From positions 1 to 44,032 of the forward strand of contig CANLLN010000035.1 in the NCBI GenBank assembly GCA_947491945.1: a stretch of 44,032 nt of DNA, given 5' to 3'. The position numbers and the translations under genes are program-made. The stretch comes from an uncultured Carboxylicivirga sp. (GTDB lineage: Bacteria; Bacteroidota; Bacteroidia; Bacteroidales; Marinilabiliaceae). Within the stretch, counting starts at the first letter, position 1, and every line of letters starts with the position of its first letter. Below, piece after piece: positions 27,499 through 37,100 of this stretch. A model generated the notes under the pieces. It saw only the letters and a list, made by a program, of their open reading frames with translations, did no database searches and was not told the origin of the DNA.

Positions 27499-27530
27499 TT
27501 TGAATTATTATCGACAAATGTATTTCTTTG
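27499..27530 (+). promoter_or_regulatory. Promoter of acpP-fabF
   Basis: TTTG at 27499-27502, then a 20-base spacer, then TTTCTTTG at 27523-27530, close to TTTG-N20-TAnnTTTG with one mismatch in the -7 box. The leader before acpP would be about 45 bases. Confidence 0.6.
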
Positions 27531-27580
27531 CAAAGTTGTTTAAGAACATTTTTTAGTATTAATTTAAAAATCTTAGAGCT

Positions 27581-27817
27581 ATGTCAGACGTTGCATCAAG
27601 AGTAAAGGCAATTATCGTAGACAAATTAGGAGTTGACGAGACTGAAGTTACTCCAGAAGCAAGCTTCACTAATGACTTAGGAGCTGACTCACTAGACACT
27701 GTTGAGTTAATCATGGAATTCGAAAAAGAATTCAACATCGCTATTCCAGACGATCAGGCTGAGAATATCGGTACTGTAGGTGACGCTGTTACTTACATCG
27801 AAGAGAACGCAAAGTAA
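27581..27817 (+). CDS. acpP: Acyl carrier protein
   Basis: Small acidic cytosolic carrier of 78 residues that holds growing acyl chains during fatty-acid synthesis. The phosphopantetheine attachment serine is S37 in [11 protein letters not shown]. The helical pattern and the acidic helix II ([18 protein letters not shown]) are typical. It is followed 28 bases later by fabF, the standard pairing, and has its own promoter. Its codon use (many GAA, TTA, ATC) looks tuned for high expression compared with neighbours, by eye. Confidence 0.98.
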   Translation: MSDVASRVKAIIVDKLGVDETEVTPEASFTNDLGADSLDTVELIMEFEKEFNIAIPDDQAENIGTVGDAVTYIEENAK

Positions 27818-27845
27818 GAAACTGTAGGATACTTTAAAAGTAGTT

Positions 27846-29093
27846 ATGGAGTTAAAAAGAGTAGTTGTTACAGGGCTTGGTGCCATCACTCCACTGGGTA
27901 ATACTGCAAAGGAAACCTGGACCAATATGGTGAATGGAGTAAGTGGTGCTGCACCTATTACTCATTTTGATGCCACTAAGTTTAAAACACAGTTTGCCTG
28001 TGAGGTAAAGGGCTATGACGCCAAGGCGTATTTCGACCGTAAAGAAGTGCGTAAGCTGGATTTATTTGCCCAGTATGCCATGGTTGCTGCCGACGAAGCG
28101 ATTGCTGATGCAAAGCTTAATTCCGATGATATTGACCATGATATGGTAGGTGTTATCTGGGGGGCAGGAATTGGTGGTATCAATACTTTTCAGGCGGAAG
28201 TTGAAAATTATGCAAAAGGGGATGGAACACCACGTTTCAATCCTTTTTTCATTCCGAAAATGATTGCTGATATTGCGCCCGGTCATATTTCTATGAAGTA
28301 TGGTTTCCGCGGACCCAACTTTGGTACTATTTCGGCGTGTGCTTCTTCAACTAATGCACTTGCCGATGCGTATAATCTCATACGTTTAGGTAAGGCAAAT
28401 GTGTTTGTAACCGGTGGTTCAGAAGCTGCTATTAATGAGGCCGGGTTAGGCGGCTTTAGTAGTATGCAGGCAATATCAACCCGTAATGACGATCCGAAGA
28501 CTGCTTCTCGCCCCTTTGATAAAGGACGTGATGGTTTTGTGATGGGTGAAGGAGGTGCTTCCATTATTCTTGAAGAATATGAGCACGCCAAAGCACGTGG
28601 TGCACACATCTACTGCGAGTTAGTAGGTGCTGGCATGAGTGCTGATGCACATCACTTAACAGCACCACATCCCGAAGGTCTTGGAGCTAAGAGAGTAATG
28701 CTGGGTGCACTGTCCGATAACGGCATTGATCCCTCCGATGTTGACTACATTAATGTACATGGTACTTCTACGCCCTTGGGCGATATAGCAGAAACCAAAG
28801 CCATTATTGAAGTTTTTGGAGAACATGCCTACAAGTTGAACATTAGTTCAACCAAGTCGATGACAGGACACTTACTTGGTGCTGCCGGTGCTTTAGAAGC
28901 AATGGCATGCGTCATGGCAATTAAAGATGGGGTTGTGCCACCAACCATTAACCACTTTGAAGACGATCCGGAGCTTGACAATGCGCTGAATTTAACTTTT
29001 AATGAAGCGCAGAAGAGAGACGTGAAAGTGGCTTTATCCAATACTTTTGGATTTGGCGGTCACAATGCATCAGTTGTATTTAAAGCATTGTAG
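27846..29093 (+). CDS. fabF: Beta-ketoacyl-ACP synthase II
   Basis: Cytosolic condensing enzyme of 415 residues that elongates acyl-ACP with malonyl-ACP. The catalytic triad is visible: C165 in SACASSTNA, H305 in NVHGTSTPLGD and H342 in MTGHLLGAAG. The start VVVTGLGAITPLGN and the end LSNTFGFGGHNASVVF are family signatures. The length is normal. It forms the acpP-fabF-rnc block. Confidence 0.98.
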   Translation: MELKRVVVTGLGAITPLGNTAKETWTNMVNGVSGAAPITHFDATKFKTQFACEVKGYDAKAYFDRKEVRKLDLFAQYAMVAADEAIADAKLNSDDIDHDMVGVIWGAGIGGINTFQAEVENYAKGDGTPRFNPFFIPKMIADIAPGHISMKYGFRGPNFGTISACASSTNALADAYNLIRLGKANVFVTGGSEAAINEAGLGGFSSMQAISTRNDDPKTASRPFDKGRDGFVMGEGGASIILEEYEHAKARGAHIYCELVGAGMSADAHHLTAPHPEGLGAKRVMLGALSDNGIDPSDVDYINVHGTSTPLGDIAETKAIIEVFGEHAYKLNISSTKSMTGHLLGAAGALEAMACVMAIKDGVVPPTINHFEDDPELDNALNLTFNEAQKRDVKVALSNTFGFGGHNASVVFKAL

Positions 29094-29100
29094 AAAAGCT

Positions 29101-29841
29101 GTGATTAAACTGCTTTTGCACATTATAAAACGTTTCCCTCTAAGGAGGGAAACGTTTTATGGTTTTGTACGGAATACCACCGGCTTACGTCCTGGTGATT
29201 TGAGCATTTATCAACAAGCGTTGGTACACAAATCGGCCATGAAAAAGGAGGGTGGTAAGCGTTATGTGAATAACGAACGACTGGAGTTCCTGGGAGATGC
29301 CATGCTGGGCGCTATTGTGGCGGATGAGCTATATCGGCAGTTTCCCCATAAAAATGAGGGTTTCCTCACCAAAACACGCTCGCGTATTGTTAACCGTTCC
29401 TTGCTAAATAAAATTGCCCTAAAAATGGGGCTGGGTGAATGGATTGATGCGCAGTCGAAAATTGATATTACCCAAACCAGTATTTTGGGTGATGCCCTTG
29501 AGGCTTTTATTGGAGCGGTGTATGTTGATAAAGGTTATGCTGCATGTCAGGATTTTGTGCTGCAGCAAATTGTATATCGTTACATCGATCTGAAAAGAGT
29601 AGCTCATAAGGACACGAACTATAAGTCCTTGTTGATAGAGTGGGGACAGAAGCACAAGCAAAGTGTTCATTTTATCACTGAAGAAAAGCATCAGTCGTCA
29701 GATACAGCACCTACCTTTGTGGCAAGAGCCGCAGTGGATGGGGAAGTTGTAGGACACGGCGAGGGATTCTCCAAAAAAGAGGCTCAACAAAATGCTGCGC
29801 GTCATGCCCTCAAGATGCAGCAGACTAAGGTCTTGAAGTAA
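29101..29841 (+). CDS. rnc: Ribonuclease III
   Basis: Cytosolic endonuclease of 246 residues that cuts double-stranded RNA in rRNA and mRNA processing. The N-terminal RNase III domain has NNERLEFLGDAMLG (E62, D66) and ILGDALEAFIGAVYVD (D131, E134), so all four metal-binding acids are present. The C-terminal dsRNA-binding domain covers about residues 178-243 (HSVHFITEE-like opening, KKEAQQNAARHALKM). I start at GTG 29101, eight bases after the fabF stop. ATG 29065 and TTG 29047 also lie in frame but inside fabF. The first 20 codons contain a perfect long hairpin (29125-29160). The residues it encodes (KRFPLRRETFYG) are consistent with Bacteroidota homologues, so the coding region probably does begin before it. 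Confidence 0.9.
   Translation: MIKLLLHIIKRFPLRRETFYGFVRNTTGLRPGDLSIYQQALVHKSAMKKEGGKRYVNNERLEFLGDAMLGAIVADELYRQFPHKNEGFLTKTRSRIVNRSLLNKIALKMGLGEWIDAQSKIDITQTSILGDALEAFIGAVYVDKGYAACQDFVLQQIVYRYIDLKRVAHKDTNYKSLLIEWGQKHKQSVHFITEEKHQSSDTAPTFVARAAVDGEVVGHGEGFSKKEAQQNAARHALKMQQTKVLK
29122..29163 (+). promoter_or_regulatory. Perfect long hairpin in the 5' end of rnc
   Basis: Sixteen perfect base pairs (29125-29140 with 29145-29160) around the loop TAAG; G-U and A-U pairs extend it to about 19. It begins about 20 bases into rnc and lies 28 bases after fabF. It could be an RNase III self-cleavage site or a fabF terminator or attenuator. Confidence 0.7.
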
Positions 29842-29913
29842 GTGATTATTATTGACTTAGTAAAATGCGCTGTTAATTAATGTTAATTGGCGAGATTAAT
29901 CATTTCAGCCTGC

Positions 29914-29921
29914 TATTTTTG
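29914..29921 (+). promoter_or_regulatory. Candidate -7 box directly before the histidine kinase gene
   Basis: TATTTTTG, a full TAnnTTTG match, ends five bases before the ATG at 29927. TTG at 29887-29889 is a loose -33 candidate (24-base spacing). If real, the message would be nearly leaderless. Confidence 0.4.
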
Positions 29922-29926
29922 TTTTT

Positions 29927-31516
29927 ATGAGTAAAAAATTCATTCTTGGACTTACGATTACGATGGCCATTGCACTGGTAGGGATTACCTACATACAGGC
30001 TATGTGGATTCTTAATGCTTCTAAGATTGAAGAAGAGCAGTTTGATAAATCCGTAAAACAGTCCATCGATAAGGTAGTTGATCGTTTGGAAAAAGATGAG
30101 GCCATGCGCTATGCCCGAAGCCCGCGGTTTGCGTTCGACAATAGCAATGTGCCCGCCAAACTGCGCAGCGATAATAAGTATTTTAAAGGCAAAGAAAAGG
30201 AAGCCGGCGCCCATGCTCTGCAAGATTATAGTATTGAGTTTAATTATAATGCCTCCGCTGGTGTTTATCGCTTCTCGCAATATTTACGGGATTCGTTGGT
30301 GACGACCTTTCAGGGGCGTACTCAATACATCGGTAGTGATCGTATTGATCCTTTTACGGGGGCTATGAGCGCCATACAAAGTGAAATGCGCCGCCGGTAT
30401 GATAAGCAGCGCGAGGCGAAAGAAAAATCACTTTTGCAGGACGAGCCCATTGAAAAGCGGGTGGATATCTTTCGATTGGAGCAATATATCTTTGAAAACC
30501 TGGAGGAGAATCGAATAACCTCACCTTTTGAGTTCGCCATAATTAACTCAAAAGGAAAAATTGTATACGAAACCAAGGGGTATGAGAATCATAATCCTTC
30601 TGAGCTGTATTCTACATTGCTTTTTCCGAACGATTACCATACGCAGGCCAATTACCTGAAACTGTATTTTACCGATAAGCCCAATCCCATACTTGAATCC
30701 ATGGGATTAGTGATTCCATCGGCTGCATTTACCCTCATCGTAATTTTGCTGTCTATTGTTACGATCATTATTATTGTTCGCCAAAAGCGGCTGGATCAAA
30801 TAAAGAATGATTTTATCAATAACATGACCCACGAGTTCAAAACACCCATCTCAACCATATCATTGGCTTCGCAGATGCTAAAGGATGGGGCTGTGGCGAA
30901 GACGCCTAAAACACTGCAGCACATTTCGGGCGTGATACAGGATGAGAGTAAACGCCTAAGTTTTCAGGTTGAGAAGGTGTTGCAGATGGCGATATTCGAA
31001 AAAGGGAATTCGGGCTTTAAGTACAAACGACTCGATGTTAATGATCTGATCCATCATGTAACTAATAATTTCCGCATTAAAGTGGAAAATCAGCAGGGCA
31101 AGATAATAGAGCGACTCGAAGCCAAAAACAGCATTATTAATGTGGATGAGGTGCATTTTACAAATGTTATTTATAACTTGCTCGATAACGCCGTTAAATA
31201 CAGGAAAGGGGCACCTGTTCTGTATGTCAAAACATGGAACAAGAACAATGGAATCGTAATTTCTGTTAAAGATAATGGAATGGGGATATCAAAGGATAAC
31301 CTCAAACGTATATTTGAAAAGTTTTATCGCGTTCCAACAGGTAATGTGCATAACGTAAAAGGCTTCGGTCTTGGACTGGCTTATGTAAAGAAAATTATCG
31401 ATGGTCATGGAGGCCAGATATCTGTTGAAAGCGAAGTTGAAGTTGGTACAAAATTTGACATTTTCCTACCTCTAAAAAACACAAAAGAATGGAAAAAGAA
31501 TATAAAATCCTCTTAA
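29927..31516 (+). CDS. rprX: Sensor histidine kinase (RprX-like)
   Basis: Inner-membrane sensor kinase of 529 residues. The first membrane helix is at about residues 5-26, with a periplasmic domain of some 230 residues. The second helix is at about 260-284 (PSAAFTLIVILLSIVTIIII). No HAMP domain is evident before the dimerisation domain. The phospho-accepting histidine is H302 in NNMTHEFKTPISTISL. ATPase boxes follow: N-box VIYNLLDNAVKY, G1 SVKDNGMGIS, F-box IFEKFYRVP and G2 KGFGLGLAYVKKII. It overlaps the response regulator by 28 bases. The pairing and layout match RprX-RprY of Bacteroides, so I use that name tentatively; the signal is unknown. Confidence 0.85.
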   Translation: MSKKFILGLTITMAIALVGITYIQAMWILNASKIEEEQFDKSVKQSIDKVVDRLEKDEAMRYARSPRFAFDNSNVPAKLRSDNKYFKGKEKEAGAHALQDYSIEFNYNASAGVYRFSQYLRDSLVTTFQGRTQYIGSDRIDPFTGAMSAIQSEMRRRYDKQREAKEKSLLQDEPIEKRVDIFRLEQYIFENLEENRITSPFEFAIINSKGKIVYETKGYENHNPSELYSTLLFPNDYHTQANYLKLYFTDKPNPILESMGLVIPSAAFTLIVILLSIVTIIIIVRQKRLDQIKNDFINNMTHEFKTPISTISLASQMLKDGAVAKTPKTLQHISGVIQDESKRLSFQVEKVLQMAIFEKGNSGFKYKRLDVNDLIHHVTNNFRIKVENQQGKIIERLEAKNSIINVDEVHFTNVIYNLLDNAVKYRKGAPVLYVKTWNKNNGIVISVKDNGMGISKDNLKRIFEKFYRVPTGNVHNVKGFGLGLAYVKKIIDGHGGQISVESEVEVGTKFDIFLPLKNTKEWKKNIKSS

Positions 31517-32172
31517 CTGAAGATGATGAAAACCTGGGTATGTTGCTGCGCGAATACCTTCAGGCCAAAGGTTTTAAAACGGACTTATTGCCCGACGGAG
31601 AGGAAGGCTACAAAGCCTTTATGGCTGATAAATACGATATTTGTATTCTGGATGTGATGATGCCTAAGAAAGATGGTTTTTCTTTAGCAAAAGATATTCG
31701 TATGGTAAATACCGAGGTGCCCATTATATTTCTAACAGCCAAGTCGCTGAAGGAAGATATATTTGAGGGTTTTAAGATTGGTGCCGATGATTATCTGACC
31801 AAGCCTTTTAGTATGGAAGAGCTTTTGTTCCGCATTGAAGCTATTTTGCGCCGTACAAAAGGAGGCAATACGGCGCAGGAGTTTTATCAGTTGGGTAAGT
31901 ATAAGTTTGATACACAAAAACAGCAGCTAATTGAAGGTGAGGCTATTATAAAGCTAACAACCAAGGAGTCGGAGCTGTTAAAATTGCTTTGTACCAATGC
32001 CAATAAGGTGTTGGAACGTAACTTTGCGCTGAAAACAATTTGGGTAGACGATAACTACTTTAATGCCCGTAGTATGGATGTTTATATCACTAAGCTGCGT
32101 AAGCACCTAAAAGATGAGCCTAGTGTGGAGATTATTAATGTGCACGGTAAGGGCTACAAACTCGTTATGTAA
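31489..32172 (+). CDS. rprY: OmpR-family response regulator (RprY-like)
   Basis: Cytosolic DNA-binding regulator of 227 residues. Receiver domain: LTEDDENLG, phospho-acceptor D55 in CILDVMMPKKDG, IFLTAKS, and the conserved lysine in DYLTKPFS. The C-terminal winged helix (about residues 130-227) has KLTTKESELLKLLC, the recognition region SMDVYITKLRKHL and the ending INVHGKGYKLVM. It overlaps the end of the kinase gene by 28 bases, so the two are co-expressed and presumably partners. A hairpin terminator follows. RprY in Bacteroidota relatives has been linked to stress responses; the target set here is unknown. Confidence 0.9.
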   Translation: MEKEYKILLTEDDENLGMLLREYLQAKGFKTDLLPDGEEGYKAFMADKYDICILDVMMPKKDGFSLAKDIRMVNTEVPIIFLTAKSLKEDIFEGFKIGADDYLTKPFSMEELLFRIEAILRRTKGGNTAQEFYQLGKYKFDTQKQQLIEGEAIIKLTTKESELLKLLCTNANKVLERNFALKTIWVDDNYFNARSMDVYITKLRKHLKDEPSVEIINVHGKGYKLVM

Positions 32173-32195
32173 TAGGAAAACGTATAAATTTTGTC

Positions 32196-32226
32196 ACCGC
32201 TTCATGCTTATGGAGCGGTTTTTTTA
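32196..32226 (+). terminator. Terminator after the two-component pair
   Basis: ACCGCTTCA at 32196-32204 pairs with TGGAGCGGT at 32211-32219 (one G-U) around a six-base loop, then a run of seven Ts. Confidence 0.88.
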
Positions 32227-32255
32227 TTGTATTTTCTTGCCTTAAGTAGTTTCAA

Positions 32256-33251
32256 ATGATGTCAATGAACAGTTTTAGAACCGAGGTGACCATAGGGCCG
32301 GCAGAGCGTCCCCTGCGCTACGATGATGCAATTCTTTTTATGGGCAGTTGCTTCGCCAGTAATATGGGGGGCTATTTTTCTGATCTTAGCCTGAACGTGA
32401 TGCTGAATCCTTTTGGCGTGCTGTATAACCCATCTTCCATTGCCAATGGTTTCGAGCGCCTGTTAAATCCCGAGCCTTATCGCGATCGTGATGTTTTTCA
32501 GCGCGATGGATTGTATCATACTTTCTTTCATCATAGTAGCTTTAATAGTGATGATAAAAGTGAATTTATAAAAGGGATTAATCATTCTCTACAGCAAAGC
32601 AGTGATTTCTTACGAAAGGCAAAGGCCATCGTAATTACTTTTGGTACAGCATGGGTGTATCGCCATAACGAGCTTGATATGGTTGTGGCCAACTGTCATA
32701 AATATTCGTCGGGCACGTTCACCCGTCAGCTCTTAAGCGTTAATGATGTGCTGTCTTGTTATCGTCCACTCCTAACGCGTTTGCGGCAGCTCAATCCCGC
32801 GTTACAGCTTATTTTTACCCTGAGTCCGGTACGACATTGGAAAGATGGAGCCCATGGCAATCAACTTAGCAAAGCGAGCTTATTGCTTGCCATTGATCAG
32901 CTGGTCAAGGAATATGATCAGGCCTGTTACTTCCCTGCCTATGAGCTGTTGCTGGATGAGTTGCGTGATTATCGTTTTTATGCTGATGATATGTTGCATC
33001 CATCAAAGCAAGCCATTGCCTTTATTCGCAGTAAATTTGTAGAAGCACATTTTGATGGGGATAGTACAGCGATTTTCGATCGCCTTGCAAAACTAAGGCA
33101 GGCTTCTCAGCATCGCCCCTTTAATCGGGCTTCGGCAGCTCATCAGTCTTTTGTTCGCAATCATATTCAAAAGGTAGACACCGCCCAAAAGCAGTTTCCC
33201 GGTCTCGACTTAACGGTCTTGCGAAAGGCTTTTGAAGCGCAAGTGCATTAA
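32256..33251 (+). CDS. GSCFA-domain protein
   Basis: Predicted soluble protein of 331 residues in the GSCFA family, named for the motif seen here as FMGSCFASNMG (S31, C32). The family has an SGNH/GDSL-like esterase layout, with later blocks here such as VITFGTAWVYRH, LIFTLSPVRHWKDG and a probable catalytic Asp-His pair in YADDMLHPSKQA. The substrate is unknown. Three ATGs lie close together (32256, 32259, 32265); I give the first, but any may be used. No signal peptide is visible, so it is probably cytosolic. It sits alone after the RprXY terminator. Confidence 0.88.
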   Translation: MMSMNSFRTEVTIGPAERPLRYDDAILFMGSCFASNMGGYFSDLSLNVMLNPFGVLYNPSSIANGFERLLNPEPYRDRDVFQRDGLYHTFFHHSSFNSDDKSEFIKGINHSLQQSSDFLRKAKAIVITFGTAWVYRHNELDMVVANCHKYSSGTFTRQLLSVNDVLSCYRPLLTRLRQLNPALQLIFTLSPVRHWKDGAHGNQLSKASLLLAIDQLVKEYDQACYFPAYELLLDELRDYRFYADDMLHPSKQAIAFIRSKFVEAHFDGDSTAIFDRLAKLRQASQHRPFNRASAAHQSFVRNHIQKVDTAQKQFPGLDLTVLRKAFEAQVH

Positions 33252-33447
33252 TATTTTGCCGTTATTGATCAGTAATTTCAGCGCGATAGCATCACTGTTT
33301 TGGCATGGTTATGCAGGTTTTGAAAATGCTTTTTGAGCGGAAGAAAATGCAGAACCCCGGATTAGGACTTTGGGTTAAATACTTTAAAAACCTGAGCTTT
33401 TGAATATAAATAACCATGGGTTTTAACCCGTGGTAAGCCTCCTGCCT

Positions 33448-33541
33448 TATCTTTGCAATCCCAAAGTGCGTTGAATAGCAATAATCAAACTTTGAGAAAG
33501 TGTAGAGGGCAGAAAAAAAGCGACCCTTGGGCCGCTTTTCT
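33448..33541 (+). ncRNA. Possible small RNA (promoter box to terminator)
   Basis: TATCTTTG at 33448-33455 matches the phylum's -7 box, and no gene follows on this strand. A terminator hairpin ends at about 33540. A transcript of roughly 80 bases starting near 33461 would fit. No -33 element is clear and no known family is recognised, so this is speculative. Confidence 0.25.
33513..33540. terminator. Terminator of gcvH (also usable on the plus strand)
   Basis: AAAAGCG pairs with CGCTTTT, and an inner CCC pairs with GGG across one mismatch. On the minus strand a long T run follows, 18 bases beyond the gcvH stop. On the plus strand there is a shorter TTTT tail. Confidence 0.8.
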
Positions 33542-33557
33542 ATTGAATTGGTATTTA

Positions 33558-33935
33558 TTAACCAATAATTTCTTTGTACTGTTCGCCGGTTAATAAATCG
33601 TCCAGCTCGGCAGTGTCGGCAATCTGCACTTTAATCATCCAACCGCCCTCAAAAGGCTCCTTGTTTACAAGCTCAGGCTGATCTTCCAGTGCCGGGTTTA
33701 CTTCAATAACTTTACCGGTGATGGGCATATACAGGTCCGAAACCGTTTTAACAGCTTCAATGGTACCAAATACCTCTTCTTTGTCAAGTTCTTCGTCTTC
33801 GGTTTCTATTTCCACAAAAACGATATCGCCCAACTCTCCTTGAGCAAATTCTGTAATACCAATGGTTGCTATGTCACCATCTACAAGAACCCATTCGTGG
33901 TCTTTAGTATACTTTAGATTTTCAGGTACATTCAT
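33558..33935 (-). CDS. gcvH: Glycine cleavage system H protein
   Basis: Lipoyl-carrying shuttle protein of 125 residues that passes the aminomethyl group between the P and T proteins of glycine cleavage. The lipoylated lysine is K63 in [13 protein letters not shown]. The opening ([16 protein letters not shown]) and closing ([11 protein letters not shown]) are typical. It lies 210 bases downstream of sprA on the same strand, with its own -7 box and terminator. gcvP and gcvT are not in the window. Confidence 0.97.
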   Translation of the reverse strand: MNVPENLKYTKDHEWVLVDGDIATIGITEFAQGELGDIVFVEIETEDEELDKEEVFGTIEAVKTVSDLYMPITGKVIEVNPALEDQPELVNKEPFEGGWMIKVQIADTAELDDLLTGEQYKEIIG

Positions 33936-33966
33936 GATTGAACGATTTATTTTATTTATGATTTCT

Positions 33967-33974
33967 CAAATGTA
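33967..33974 (-). promoter_or_regulatory. Candidate -7 box of gcvH
   Basis: Minus-strand TACATTTG is a full match to TAnnTTTG and gives a leader of about 25-30 bases. The -33 region is weak (ATAG). Confidence 0.5.
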
Positions 33975-34145
33975 AAGAATTTCTTAATATAATTCTATGT
34001 CATTTTTAGCAATCACCACTTATTGATGCTTTGTTTATTGTTTAATGTATTGTAATGCAGCATTTAACCTTGTATTTGTATCGCTGAACCCTAATAAAAA
34101 TCATGTATTCTATTGGAGTAAAGTGTCATTATTTTTTACTAACGT

Positions 34146-37100
34146 TTATTGCGCCAGTGAGAAACGGAAACTAACACCAAAGTTTGAGTTGGTAATAGGG
34201 TATGAAAGCGATACATAGGGCTTATTCACCTTGGTATCATAGAACAGTTGCATGTTAAAACGTTCGCTTAGGGCATAGTCAGCAGTAAATTTCACACTTG
34301 TTATTTTCATACCGGCTGTAACCTGTCCGTAGTCCTCCTGTATCTTCCGCACAAAGCTGATGTTATCCTGTATGGTGAAATCAGCCCGAATATTCAGGTC
34401 GTTGCTGATGGATTTCTGACTGCTTCCTTTGCCAAAAATCAGGTTCATCTTATCGAAGCGATAGCCTAGCCCAATAACCAATTCATCATTAAAGTTTTCA
34501 ATCACCTGGTTGTTACCCATGCTCAGACTCATGGTACGTGCCTTCTTAATCTCAGCCCGCGTGGTAATGGCATTAGTCCAGGTAATATTTACCCCTATCA
34601 GCGGATTAAACTGATCGGTTACCGTAATGGCATTGATATCGTACTCCATTATTCTGCCTTCTGCAGTCTCAGGTGTTACCGACACATAGGCTCCCATGTT
34701 GTAGGTGGAGCGATAGGCATGAGTCAGGTCAAAGGACTTAATCACCTTCTGAAATGCTTTTATGCGCGATAGGCCGTCGTAGGTAAGGCGCCAGTTGGGT
34801 TGTATCTTGGATAAGCCCGGAAATTGCTCGGTGAAGATGCTGTTGGCGCTGCGTCCTGAGTAAGCGGCCAGAAAAGCGGGTATCAGCACATCCTGATCGT
34901 TAATATTACTTGCTCCTGTGCGTTGCATAATAATGTCGCGATTGCTGATAAACTCCTCGAATGTTTTGGAGGCGTTGCCGGTTAAGTCGGGACGATAAAA
35001 AGCGGTGCGGAAGGCGTTGAAGCTCATGCTGAAGCGTCCGTTTGCTGTGCGCCCGGTTGCCGTGGGGCTTCCGCCAATGTAGTATTCGTTACGGTTGCGC
35101 TCGTAGGTGCGGTCGGCATTTAAGTCGATGCGTAGGCCGCGAATAGGCTCCAGGGTAATTTTGATGGAGAAGTCATCCCCGTGCGTCATCACATATGGGT
35201 TCACCATGGACTGATCGTTGGTAAGCCATCCCTTATCGGCTGCCTTAATGGCGAAATCACGGTCTTGCCAGCCCAGGATAAAAGGCATACCGGGAGCGCT
35301 GAAGCCTGATGATGTACCCATGAAATTGGCACTAGGCGTGTAGCCCGGTAGTATGGTTCCGTTCTGTTCCGAATAGGAGGCACTTACGTTCTTAACAGAG
35401 GTGAGTAGGAGCGCCGAATAGTCCACCACTTTCTTGATGACTGAATTATTTTCGGTGATGGTGCCGGTGATCATAACACGGGCATTCTCCACTGATTTCT
35501 CGGGTATAAATTCAATTTTATTTTTGTTCAGTACCTTGGTTTCTCCGCGAACAGGCTTACCCGTGGCATCAAATATACGCACTGATGTTTCCGTGGTCTT
35601 TAGCTTGTGGTTGATCACCAGGGCTTCATCTTTGGTAAGCACCACATTGGTTTTGTTGTAGCGCTCGGTGCGTTTGCCGTCTCGTATATTGCTTGTTCGG
35701 CGGGGGCGCGACGAGCGGTATTTCTTATCCAGCTCATTCAGATAAGGTATTTTCTTATACAGGGTGCTCATATTTAGCTGACCATTGCCTTGTATCACAT
35801 TGGAGTTGCGGATGGTGTTGCCCCATTGTATGGTATCGGTTTCGAGCATGGGCTGTGCCTGCCATTGATACATACCGCGATACTGAAGACTGGCCGATGT
35901 AAAGTCGAGTAAGGGTATTTTGTTGATGGGCACCTGATAGCTCACATCAAAATTATGCTGATAGCTGGTGGTGCGTCCCATACTTTTGATGTTGCGCCAC
36001 ACTTCATCGCGCCACTCCTCGTAGGCATCCCGGTCATAATCCTTATTCACCGCGCCCTCGGGCTCATCAATGCGGGCATTGGTGATGGCTTTAAAGCTTA
36101 GTTTGAGCGATTTGGTAAGGTTGTAGCGCATGTCGAAGAATCGGTTCCAGTCAAAGTCTTTTGAAACCGTTAGCTCGGGACTGATGGGAGAGCCTGTATT
36201 GTTACGTAGCTGTACCTCACGATACTGGCGGTCAAACTCCCAGCGATAGGATATCTGGTTGGGTAAGTAGTAGAAGTTAAAGTCACGTATCAGTGACAGG
36301 TTTTTACTTTTTACCGCTTTTTTAAAGGGCTCAACGGCCTTGGGACGTGTATTGTAATTATAGGCGAGCACTCCGCGGTAGCTTTTATCTGTAGCGTGGT
36401 CGGTGTCAATGTCGTGCTTTGAGGTTTCGTTATAGGAATAGGTTGCCGAAATATTGGAAGGGCTGTAAAATTGCACTTTCTCCTTTTGCGGCAGCAGCTT
36501 CACATTGGTGAAGTTGACACTTTTGCGCTTCACCACATTCTGGGAGATATCTTTGATGGAGTCGCGCGCAGCATCATTGGCGGCGTTATCCAATGCCACA
36601 TCCAAGGGGATATCCGGATCCAGCGGATAGTACTTGGGACTGGCCACCGACTTAGAATAGCCAAAGTAGAAAGGCACGCTTAAGGCCGATTCGGGTCCCA
36701 GTAACTTACCCAACTCCAGGTTGGTGGCAATATCATACTGATAGAATTCCTCCTGGCTGCGTTCCTGCACATTCTGGTCGATACTACCCCAGCCTACCGT
36801 ACTTTTTTTACCGGCTACCGATACATTACCCAGGTCGGCCAGCTTCACGGTCATGCGGGCATTGGCTGCCCATCCGCCTTCTTCGTTAAAGTCGGTCAGG
36901 CGCAGTTCATTCATCCATACCTCCACCGATTTGCTTTGCGAGCCGCGTGTTCGCACCCCCATGGTGATGGTGCGTATATTGCTCAGGTTGGGATTACCTT
37001 TTACCGATGCAAAGTTATTGGGGTTATTGGGATCAGGCATTACATACACCTGGTTGAATGACACGCTGGATCCTTCCACACGTTTTTCGTCGTTGCGGCG

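Larger units (their letters stand above)
33252..33557. other. Non-coding region between the GSCFA gene and gcvH
   Basis: No credible gene frame in about 306 bases. It holds a small hairpin (CCATGGGTT/AACCCGTGG, 33414-33433), an orphan plus-strand TATCTTTG box at 33448-33455 and a terminator at 33513-33540. The last two could delimit a short transcript. Confidence 0.5.

Noticed and set aside
33296-33316. Sigma-54-like promoter string TGGCATGGTTATGCA
   Set aside because: The GG-to-GC spacing is nine bases rather than the required ten, and no gene follows at a suitable distance.
34146-34260. T9SS sorting domain at the end of SprA or other proteins
   Set aside because: The C-termini are barrel strands or ordinary enzyme ends, not the sorting-domain pattern.
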